A stretch of DNA of 64,000 nucleotides, taken from assembly GCF_022524485.1 (NCBI RefSeq), contig NZ_JAKXMK010000006.1, forward strand, positions 156,768 to 220,767, read 5' to 3'. A program made the translations under genes and the position numbers. Source of the stretch: Pseudonocardia alaniniphila (GTDB lineage: Bacteria > Actinomycetota > Actinomycetes > Mycobacteriales > Pseudonocardiaceae). Below the pieces are notes generated by a model. It saw only the letters and a program-made list of their open reading frames with translations. It did no database searches and was not told the origin of the DNA. Of this stretch, positions 46,452-53,465 are shown piece by piece. The first letter of the stretch is position 1. Each line of letters opens with the position of its first letter.

Positions 46452-47247
46452 CGATCCGCTCCAGCCGTTGCACCCCGTCCTCGATCTCGTGCTCGTAGTC
46501 ACCAGCCACCACGTGCGCGCGGATCTCGGCGTACTCCGCGCCGTCGATCGGCACGTATCGGTGCCGGTCGCCGACGCGGGGCAGGACCGGGCTGTCGGCG
46601 AACGCCGGAGTGCGTTGCAGCGGGTCGAACAGATCGATCGGGGTTCGCCCGAGCAACTGGTAGCCGCCCGGGCTGCGCACCGGGTAGTAGGAGGTGATGG
46701 TGCCCGCGAGGCACACGATGCCGGGATCCGTCCACTGCCTCGGGCGCTCGTACTTGGGGCCGGTCAAGCCCATCGGTCCCAGGGGCACCGCCTGGTACGT
46801 GCTCGGTTGGAAGCCGACCGCGGACACCCAGTGCCGCACGCCGGCGTGGCGGTTGATCACCTCCTCACGAGAGATCCCGTTGGTCTGCGCGAGGTAGTCG
46901 ATGTTGTTGTCCACGCCGTGTGCCCGCGCGCAAGCCTGCGACCACGGGTCGTCGTACCAGACAGGGATGGTCACCAGCCGCGACGGGAACTCGGTCAGCT
47001 CGGCCAGGCCGGCAACGAGATCGGTGATCAGCCGTTCCATGTCACGCCGCCGGATCACGGCCGGGTCGTACACGACGCCCAGCGAACGGTGCGTCCGTAC
47101 CGTCTCCCGCACCCCCGGCGTACCGGTGCCGGTGAGCGCGCGATCCAGCGCCAGCACCCGGAAGTTGAGTGCGAGCTCGATCCGGTCGCCGAACTCGACG
47201 GAGAGCGCCATGTCGCCCAGGGGACGAAAGACGACGTCATCGCTCAC
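46444..47247 (-). CDS. pxpB: 5-oxoprolinase subunit PxpB (KipI-like)
   Basis: A 267-residue partner of PxpC with the KipI pattern: FRPLGDMALSVEFGDRI, IPVWYDDPW, VGFQPSTYQAVPLGPMGLTG and GGYQLLGRTPIDLFDP. PxpB and PxpC together activate and carboxylate the substrate for PxpA. The GTG start at 47247 overlaps the permease stop (GTGA). Confidence 0.92.
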   Translation of the reverse strand: MSDDVVFRPLGDMALSVEFGDRIELALNFRVLALDRALTGTGTPGVRETVRTHRSLGVVYDPAVIRRRDMERLITDLVAGLAELTEFPSRLVTIPVWYDDPWSQACARAHGVDNNIDYLAQTNGISREEVINRHAGVRHWVSAVGFQPSTYQAVPLGPMGLTGPKYERPRQWTDPGIVCLAGTITSYYPVRSPGGYQLLGRTPIDLFDPLQRTPAFADSPVLPRVGDRHRYVPIDGAEYAEIRAHVVAGDYEHEIEDGVQRLERIDA

Positions 47248-48923
47248 GACCGCTCCACCGGCCGCGTGTCGCGCCGCACCGCGACGATGTCGAGGTGCCG
47301 CCGGATGTCCGCATCGGACTGGCCGAAGTCGTCGGTCTTGCACCGTTCGCCACATGTGCGATGTGCTGCGCAACAGACCGAACAGAGCACATGGGAGTCG
47401 GTGACGGGGCAGGTCACCATGTCCTGGCGCATCACCTTCTCGGCGCAGTTGCCGCAGGCCAGCATGTTCTCGCCGGACTCCATCTCCTCGTCCGAGCGGG
47501 AGAAGTCGTCGACCCAGTCCGGGTCCGGCACCCGGTCCAGCCGCTCGAAGCGGCCCTTGGCCACCAGTTCGACCACGATCGGACCGCAGAACCCGATGCC
47601 GAAGGCCAGGACGTCGCCGAGGATCGGGCCCGTGGCCGCGTCGGGAATTGCCGCCATCGACAGAACGGCCCCGACCACCGCGCCCACCAGCAGGCTGCCC
47701 AGCGCGGGGACTCCCCACCTCGCCAGGTATCCGCGACGGTGCTCGATGTGGGTGGGCGGCACCCGCAGCTTCGGCTTGATCACACAGATGTCCGCGATGA
47801 GCACTCCGAGCCAGGCCAGGCAGAAGATGCCCATGAAGGACACGACCCCGATCAGGTGCTCCTCGACGTGCAGCATCGCGCCGACGAAAGCGGCCGCGCC
47901 GACGAAGACCACCCAGAAGCGGCGGCCCGGCACCCAGTGCAGGATCCGCGACGCGAAGTTCGCCAGCGCGAGTGACCCGCTGTAGAAGTTCATGTTGTTG
48001 ATCCGCAGCTGCGTGGCGGTCACCCAGATCACGCCGAACAGGCCGAGAACACCGGTGATGTAGCTGCCCGGGTTGTCGCTCCCGGTGTACAGCGCGAGCA
48101 CCGCGCCCGCCGGGAACGAGATCAGGTAGACCGCCGCGATCACGACGAACGGGCCGACGACCATGGCCCGCTTCACCTCGGTCTTGCGGATGAAACGGGA
48201 GAAATCGCCGGTGCCCAGGACCTGGATGACGACGTTGGGGAGCAGGGCTCCCAGCGCGCCGAAGAATCCGACCGCGGAGAAACCAGGACTGCTGAACGAC
48301 GGAGACAGGCCGGAATGCTGGACGCCGGCGATGACCAGCCACGCCAGGCCCACCAGAAATATCGGCCCCAGCCAGCGCTGCACGAAGTCGTTCTGCGTGA
48401 AGCCGTACCAGCAGATCGGCACGGAGACGAAACCGGTGAGCAGAAACCACACCGGCTCCGGAAGAACCGGCCATTCCGTGTGGAGCGCGGTGCCGAGATA
48501 CGCCGCCTCGATCGCCGCGTACATCATCCAGTTGACGGCATAGATCAACGACGTGATCGCCGATCCGAGGAACCCGAACCCGCTCCCGCGTGTGATCAGG
48601 TCCAGGTCCAGGCCGGTCATCGCCGTGACCCTCGCGATCACGGCCGAACCGAGCCAGCCGAGCACGGTCCCGGCCACGAATGCAGCCATGGCCGAGGGAA
48701 ACCCGAAGGTCAGGGTCAGCTGGCCGCCGAGCGCCAGGAAGAACACCGACGACGTGAGGCCGCTCAACGACATCGCGAAGCTGAGCGCCGGCCGCTTCCA
48801 GTGCGCCGGAACCTTCCGCAGCGCGTAGTCCTCAGCGGCCTCGCGGCGTGCCTGCTTTCCCTTCGGTATCAGTGCCGCCTTCACGTGCCGGGGTCCGGCG
48901 CTTCCGCTGGATGTGGTGGCCAT
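47244..48923 (-). CDS. NCS1-type permease with a Cys-rich C-terminal tail
   Basis: A 559-residue membrane transporter of the nucleobase-cation-symport-1 type, with about 12 helices from residue 45 to 475 (FAMSLSGLTSSVFFLALGGQ, GLDLDLITRGSGFGFLGSA). Residues 489-529 form a cytoplasmic tail with eight cysteines and two histidines: CGNC, then TCPVTDSHVLC, SVCCAAH and TCGERC, a likely zinc-binding module. The start ATG at 48923 follows CGGAGGG. Coupled to pxpBCA, it probably imports 5-oxoproline or a related cyclic amide such as a hydantoin (inference). Usual NCS1 permeases end without such a tail. Confidence 0.85.
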   Translation of the reverse strand: MATTSSGSAGPRHVKAALIPKGKQARREAAEDYALRKVPAHWKRPALSFAMSLSGLTSSVFFLALGGQLTLTFGFPSAMAAFVAGTVLGWLGSAVIARVTAMTGLDLDLITRGSGFGFLGSAITSLIYAVNWMMYAAIEAAYLGTALHTEWPVLPEPVWFLLTGFVSVPICWYGFTQNDFVQRWLGPIFLVGLAWLVIAGVQHSGLSPSFSSPGFSAVGFFGALGALLPNVVIQVLGTGDFSRFIRKTEVKRAMVVGPFVVIAAVYLISFPAGAVLALYTGSDNPGSYITGVLGLFGVIWVTATQLRINNMNFYSGSLALANFASRILHWVPGRRFWVVFVGAAAFVGAMLHVEEHLIGVVSFMGIFCLAWLGVLIADICVIKPKLRVPPTHIEHRRGYLARWGVPALGSLLVGAVVGAVLSMAAIPDAATGPILGDVLAFGIGFCGPIVVELVAKGRFERLDRVPDPDWVDDFSRSDEEMESGENMLACGNCAEKVMRQDMVTCPVTDSHVLCSVCCAAHRTCGERCKTDDFGQSDADIRRHLDIVAVRRDTRPVERS

Positions 48924-49256
48924 CGTCGCCCTCCGCTGCGTCAGCTGCTGGGGCCGCACCCCCAGGCGGCCTGTTCCGGCGCGCTTGGATCGAAATCCCA
49001 TCACCGAGCAAGAGAGCCAACAAGGGATGCTGTCCCAGTGGACGGCGCACCAGATTGTGCAGGTGCACAGTGGCGCGGTTCACCCGTTACGCCACTGTTC
49101 CGGGACTTCGCAATGCAGGAAAAACACCACGGCCGTCACTGCATCGAGGGCTCGGCGGACGAGCGGCTGTGCGTGGCCAGTTCTCTCTCTCGCCCGCACA
49201 GCGCGCCGGAATATCGGCAGTTCAGGGATGCCGGGTGGGCACCGGCACGACGGCAC
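48924..49256. other. Upstream region of the permease/5-oxoprolinase operon
   Basis: A 333-bp non-coding stretch between the permease start and the flavin-reductase stop. It contains the inverted repeat at 49067-49098 and no ORF I would defend. The promoter of the minus-strand operon must lie here. Confidence 0.6.
49067..49098. promoter_or_regulatory. Inverted repeat, candidate operator of the 5-oxoprolinase operon
   Basis: ACAGTGGCG and CGCCACTGT, perfect 9-bp arms with a 14-bp spacer, 144-175 bp before the permease start. Whether it is an operator or a hairpin is open; the long spacer fits a dimer contacting two major grooves. Confidence 0.45.
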
Positions 49257-49985
49257 TCAGCCCGACGGTCCGAAGCGCTCCACCCGGATGCGCTCCGCCG
49301 GGATCCCGGCGCCGATGATCACGTCGGTGGCCGCGTCGGCGAAGGCGGGGGAGCCGCAGACGTACACGTCCTCGTCGCCGCGCACCAGCGGTGCGATGTC
49401 GGCGACGGCGATACGTCCGGCGGTGCGACCCGCGCCCGGTGGGGCCTGCCAGGTGTAGAGCACCACGGACTCGGGGCCGGGCAGCTCGTCGGCGTAGTAC
49501 AGGTCGCCGGGGGAGCGCGCCGACACCACGAGACGCAGGAGGTCGCCGCGCCCGATTGCCCGCGCCTGGCGCAGCATGGCCATCAGCGGGACCACGCCGG
49601 AACCACCGCCGACGAGAAGCGCGGGCCGTTCGCCCTCCCAGACGAAGAAGAGGCCGATCGGGCCGCGGACCTCCAGTTCGTCGCCGGGACGCACGACGTC
49701 GTGCAGGAACTCCGAGACCTCGCCGCCTTCCAGCCTCTCGACGGTGAGCTCGATCTCGCCCGTGCCGTCGGGAGCGGACGCCACCGAGTACGACCGCGAG
49801 GCGGTGTAGCCGTCGGGAGCGGTGAGTCGCACGACGTAGTGCTGGCCGGCGAGGTGCGGGCGGGGCTCGGGCAGCGCGAGCCGGAACGTGCGGGCCCGTG
49901 GCGTCTCGTCGCGCACCGACAGCACCCGGGCGGTCTGCCAGCGCAGGGTGCGACGGTGGGTGGTGCCACCAGGGGTGAGGGTCAT
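49257..49985 (-). CDS. Ferredoxin-NAD(P)+ reductase-type flavoprotein
   Basis: A 242-residue FAD oxidoreductase. It has an FAD-binding barrel (SYSVASAPDGTGEIELTVER, flavin motif RSYS) and an NAD(P) domain (ALLVGGGSGVVPLMAMLRQA, VYVCGSPAFADAATDVI). There is no [2Fe-2S] domain, so electrons must pass directly to a partner. It starts 14 bp after the sulfite-oxidase-like gene on the same strand, so the two probably form a reductase-molybdoenzyme pair. Confidence 0.88.
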   Translation of the reverse strand: MTLTPGGTTHRRTLRWQTARVLSVRDETPRARTFRLALPEPRPHLAGQHYVVRLTAPDGYTASRSYSVASAPDGTGEIELTVERLEGGEVSEFLHDVVRPGDELEVRGPIGLFFVWEGERPALLVGGGSGVVPLMAMLRQARAIGRGDLLRLVVSARSPGDLYYADELPGPESVVLYTWQAPPGAGRTAGRIAVADIAPLVRGDEDVYVCGSPAFADAATDVIIGAGIPAERIRVERFGPSG

Positions 49986-49999
49986 CGGCCGGTCACCGG

Positions 50000-50608
50000 T
50001 CAGTCGCCCTGGTAGCGCTGCTCGAGCCAGGGGTCGCCGCGGTCGTGGTAGCCGTTGCGTTCCCAGAACCCCGGCTCGTCGTGGTCGAGCAGGCGCAGCC
50101 CGGACACCCACTTCGCGCTCTTCCAGAAGTAGAGATGCGGCACGAGGAGCCGGGCGGGGCCGCCGTGCTCCGCGGTGAGCGGGTGCCCGTCGGCGTCCCA
50201 GACGACCCAGGCCTTGCCGTCGGTGACGTCGGCCAGCGGGAGGTTGGTGGTGTAGCCGGTGTGCGAGAAGGCGACGACGTACGAGGCGCTGGGCAGCGGG
50301 CGTGCCGCGGCCAGCAGCGTGTCGACCGAGACCCCGTCGAAGGTCATGCCGAACTTGGACCATGTGGTGACGCAGTGGATGTCACCCTCGTAGCGGGCGC
50401 GAGGGAGGGCGCGGATCTCGTCCCACGTCCAGCTCACCTCCTGCTCGACCAGGCCCTCGACGGTGAACGTCCACGTCTCGGTCCTGATCCGGGGGGTGGC
50501 CTCGGCATGCAGCACGGGCCACTGGTCGCGCGCGTCGTACTGGCCTGGAGGTAGCCGTGGGTCGCGGTCGCCGCGGCGCCCCAGAAATCCTCGTGTGATG
50601 CCTGCCAT
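50000..50608 (-). CDS. Sulfite-oxidase-like molybdopterin oxidoreductase
   Basis: A 202-residue single-domain molybdoenzyme of the sulfite oxidase/MsrP fold. The cofactor Cys lies in DIHCVTTWSKFG, with FSHTGYTTNLPL and GGPARLLVPHLYFWKSAKWV around the active site. There is no heme or Tat signal, so it is cytosolic, unlike MsrP. Paired with the flavin reductase, it probably reduces a sulfoxide, N-oxide or N-hydroxylated substrate with NAD(P)H (inference). Confidence 0.88.
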   Translation of the reverse strand: MAGITRGFLGRRGDRDPRLPPGQYDARDQWPVLHAEATPRIRTETWTFTVEGLVEQEVSWTWDEIRALPRARYEGDIHCVTTWSKFGMTFDGVSVDTLLAAARPLPSASYVVAFSHTGYTTNLPLADVTDGKAWVVWDADGHPLTAEHGGPARLLVPHLYFWKSAKWVSGLRLLDHDEPGFWERNGYHDRGDPWLEQRYQGD

Positions 50609-50666
50609 ACCTTGCTAAGCCTCCGGATGCCGGATTCATTCCACCTGGCGACGGGCGGAGTGCTCC

Positions 50667-51248
50667 TCAGGCCTTGCGAGCGCGGCGCAGCCGGTCGAGG
50701 TCGCCCTCCGCGAGCGCCGTCCAGAACCGTAGCGCGGCGTGTTCCATCTCCAGACCCAGCTCCAGTGTGATCATCCGGGGGCGGCTCGCGGGATCGTCGC
50801 CGAACCGCTCGACCATGCCTTCGTAGACGGCGATGCGCTGCTCGTGCTGCTTGATCTGCTCGGCGGCGAGATTCGGCACGTTGGCCGGGTCGCCGACCTC
50901 GTTGAAGAACAGCTTGAGCTCGGCGATGTCGCGCATCTGGAAGTGCTCGTCGGTGGGTGAGGCCAACCAGCTGCGCAGGGCCTCGCGCCCGGCGCCGGTG
51001 ATGGAGTAGGTCTTGCGCCGCCGCCCGGTGTCCTCGACGGAGAGGGCGAGCAGCCCCGCGACGGTGAGGCGGTCGGGTTCGGAGTACAGCTGGGCGTGGG
51101 GGAAGTTCCAGAAGTAGCCGACCGAGTGCCCCACGGCCCGTTTGAGGTCGTACGGCGTGGACGGGCCGCGTAGCGCGATCATCCCCAGTACGACGTAGGA
51201 CGTCGGGGACAGTCGGACTGCAGGCACCGTCGGATCGTACCGGACCAT
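50667..51248 (-). CDS. PadR-family transcriptional regulator
   Basis: A 193-residue PadR repressor with an N-terminal winged helix (LSPTSYVVLGMIALRGPSTP, YDLKRAVG, AQLYSEPDRLTVAGLL) and a helical dimerisation tail (LAAEQIKQHEQRIAVYEGMV). PadR proteins answer phenolics, drugs or antibiotics. The ATG at 51248 has no ribosome site; a GTG at 51227 is an alternative start. A palindrome lies just upstream. Its targets may be the two oxidoreductase genes downstream on the same strand. Confidence 0.87.
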   Translation of the reverse strand: MVRYDPTVPAVRLSPTSYVVLGMIALRGPSTPYDLKRAVGHSVGYFWNFPHAQLYSEPDRLTVAGLLALSVEDTGRRRKTYSITGAGREALRSWLASPTDEHFQMRDIAELKLFFNEVGDPANVPNLAAEQIKQHEQRIAVYEGMVERFGDDPASRPRMITLELGLEMEHAALRFWTALAEGDLDRLRRARKA

Positions 51249-51255
51249 CCGGGTG

Positions 51256-51269
51256 AGACCGTCCGGTCT
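51256..51269. promoter_or_regulatory. Candidate PadR autoregulatory palindrome
   Basis: AGACCG-N2-CGGTCT, 6-bp perfect arms, 8 bp before the PadR start. Confidence 0.4.
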
Positions 51270-51373
51270 AGCTGGTGGCTTGTGCTCTTCCTGAGCGGCC
51301 TCGGGGCTAGCGTCGCGAACGTGAGAGCTCGTACGTGCGCGCCCTACCGGACCGACGAACTGCCTGCCGAATC

Positions 51374-51865
51374 ATGACGATCCGGACGGCCACGGAGGAG
51401 GACTGGCCGCAGATCTGGCCGTTCCTCTCCCGGATCATCGAGGCGGGCGAGACCTACGCCTACCGCACCGACCTCACCACCGAGGAGGCTCGCGACGGCT
51501 GGCTGATGCGGCCACCGGCCCGCACCGTCGTCCTCGAAGAGGAGGGGCGGGTGCTCGGGTCGGCCACGATGGGCCCCAACCGTCCCGGCCGGGGCAGCCA
51601 CGTCGGGACGGCGTCGTTCATGGTCGACGAGGCGGTGCGCGGCCGCGGTATCGGGCGCCGCCTCGGCGAGCACGTGGTGCAGTGGCACCGCGACGAGGGG
51701 TATCGCGGCATCCAGTTCAACGCCGTGGTCGAGACGAACCTCCCGGCTGTCCACCTCTGGCAGAGCCTCGGTTTCGAGATCGTCGGAACGGTGCCGGGTG
51801 CGTTCTGCTCGCGGGCACACGGGTACGTGGGTCTGCACGTGATGTACCTGGCGCTCGGCTCCTGA
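51374..51865 (+). CDS. GNAT-family N-acetyltransferase
   Basis: A 163-residue acetyltransferase. It has RTATEEDWPQIWPFLSRII at the start and the acetyl-CoA motif EAVRGRGIGRRLGEHVV (the R/Q-x-x-G-x-G/A type). The segment VVETNLPAVHLWQSLGFEIV resembles phosphinothricin- or amino-acid-type acyltransferases. The ATG at 51374 (MTIRTATEEDW) is preferred over a start 39 bp upstream. Its substrate is unknown, and it stands alone between the PadR gene and the CoA-ligase operon. Confidence 0.87.
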   Translation: MTIRTATEEDWPQIWPFLSRIIEAGETYAYRTDLTTEEARDGWLMRPPARTVVLEEEGRVLGSATMGPNRPGRGSHVGTASFMVDEAVRGRGIGRRLGEHVVQWHRDEGYRGIQFNAVVETNLPAVHLWQSLGFEIVGTVPGAFCSRAHGYVGLHVMYLALGS

Positions 51866-51956
51866 GCCTGGCGCGTCGCCGCGTGGGACCGTCCCGGTTG
51901 CCGGTCGAACCTCTCCTCAGTACCGTCCGAGACAGATGGTGTGACAGGGGAGGGAT

Positions 51957-53465
51957 ATGGACCTGGCGACCACTCTGGGATGGGCAGCGCGGCGCCATCC
52001 CGGGCGTCGCGCAGTCGGTGGATCCGGGCGCGCCCTCACCTATCGCCACTGGGACGCCCGCACCAACCAGCTCGCGCGGGCGCTCGCGGCCGCAGGCGTG
52101 CGCCCGGGCGACCGTGTGGCGTTCTCCCTTGCCGGTGGTGAGCCGCTGGCGAGCCTGCATCTGGGCGCGCAGAAGCTGGGCGCGATCTCCGTGCCACTCT
52201 CGACGCGGTTCGGGGCCGAGGAGCTCCGGTACTGCATCGGCGACGCAGCCGCGGTGCTGCTGGTGACCGACCCGACCACGGCGGAGCGGGCGTCGGCCGC
52301 CGCGGGCGATGTGCCCGTCCGGACCGCTGCGGAGCTCGACGCGATGGCCGCCGGCGAGCACGACGGCGCACTCCCGATCGTCCCGGCCGAGGATTCGGTG
52401 AGCGTGCTGCTCTACACGTCCGGCACCACCGGGCGGCCCAAGGGGGTGCCGCGCTCCCACCGTGCCGAGCACACGGCGGCCGTGGCACATGCCGTCCAGA
52501 CACAGCAACGCCACGGTGAGGTCGTGCTCGGCGTGATGCCGATGTTCCACACCATGGGCTTGCGCACCCTGCTGACCAGCATCGTCGTGGGCGGGACCTG
52601 GGTCGCCCAGCCCGACTTCGACCCGGGCGAGTCGCTGGAGCTGATCCGCACCGAGAACGTGACCTCGCTCTACCTCGTGCCGACGATCTTCTGGTCGCTG
52701 CTGCACACGGGTCGCCTCGGCGAGGCGCGGAGCGTGGACCGGCTCGCCTACGCAGGCGCGGCGATGACCCCGACGCTCGCGGAGCAGCTCGTGTCGGCCG
52801 TGTCGCCCACCGCGTTCGTCAACCACTTCGGCAGCACCGAGATCTACACGTTCACGATCGGTCCCCACGTGGCTGCCAAGCCCGGGTCGGCCGGCCGCGC
52901 CGGGATCTTCTCCGAGGTCCGGCTGGTCGCCCCCGAGGGCGACGCCCCACCGGACGCGCTGGTGAGGCCGGGGGAGCAGGGGCAGGTCATCGTGTCGATG
53001 GCGAGCCCGGAGGCGTTCGCCGGGTACTGGCAGCGTCCGGACGCGGACGAGAAGGCGATCCGGGAGGGCTGGTACTACACCGGCGACCTGGCCACGGCCG
53101 ACGACGACGGCGACCTGTGGGTGGCAGGCCGCGTCGACGACATGATCAACTCCGGTGGGGAGAACATCTACCCCGACGAGATCGAGGCGGCGCTGGTGCG
53201 CTGCCCCGCGGTCGCCGACGTGTGCGTGGTCGGTATGCCCGACGAGCGGTGGGGACAGGCGGTCACCGCGTTCGTCGTGCCGGCGCAGGCCACCGACCCT
53301 GCGGCGGCCGTGGCGGCCACCGCGGCACACGCCCGCTCGGTGCTCCCGTCGTTGAAGCGCCCCAAGCGGGTCGTCGCGGTCGGGGCCATCCCGCGCTCCG
53401 GGGTGGGAAAGACGCTGCGGCGCACGCTGGTCGCCGGCGAGTTCGAGGCGCTGGCCGATGCCTGA
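51957..53465 (+). CDS. AMP-forming acyl-CoA synthetase
   Basis: A 502-residue adenylating enzyme making an acyl- or aryl-CoA. It shows the P-loop-like LLYTSGTTGRPKGVPRSH, FGSTEIYTF, YYTGDLATADDDGDLWVAGR, DDMINSGGENIYPDEIE and the terminal catalytic Lys in SGVGKTLRR. The PSTR-type first half is close to benzoate or long-chain ligases, but the substrate is not readable. It is first in an operon; its stop overlaps the molybdenum-hydroxylase gene by 8 bp, so the CoA ester it makes is probably that enzyme's substrate (inference). Confidence 0.9.
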   Translation: MDLATTLGWAARRHPGRRAVGGSGRALTYRHWDARTNQLARALAAAGVRPGDRVAFSLAGGEPLASLHLGAQKLGAISVPLSTRFGAEELRYCIGDAAAVLLVTDPTTAERASAAAGDVPVRTAAELDAMAAGEHDGALPIVPAEDSVSVLLYTSGTTGRPKGVPRSHRAEHTAAVAHAVQTQQRHGEVVLGVMPMFHTMGLRTLLTSIVVGGTWVAQPDFDPGESLELIRTENVTSLYLVPTIFWSLLHTGRLGEARSVDRLAYAGAAMTPTLAEQLVSAVSPTAFVNHFGSTEIYTFTIGPHVAAKPGSAGRAGIFSEVRLVAPEGDAPPDALVRPGEQGQVIVSMASPEAFAGYWQRPDADEKAIREGWYYTGDLATADDDGDLWVAGRVDDMINSGGENIYPDEIEAALVRCPAVADVCVVGMPDERWGQAVTAFVVPAQATDPAAAVAATAAHARSVLPSLKRPKRVVAVGAIPRSGVGKTLRRTLVAGEFEALADA

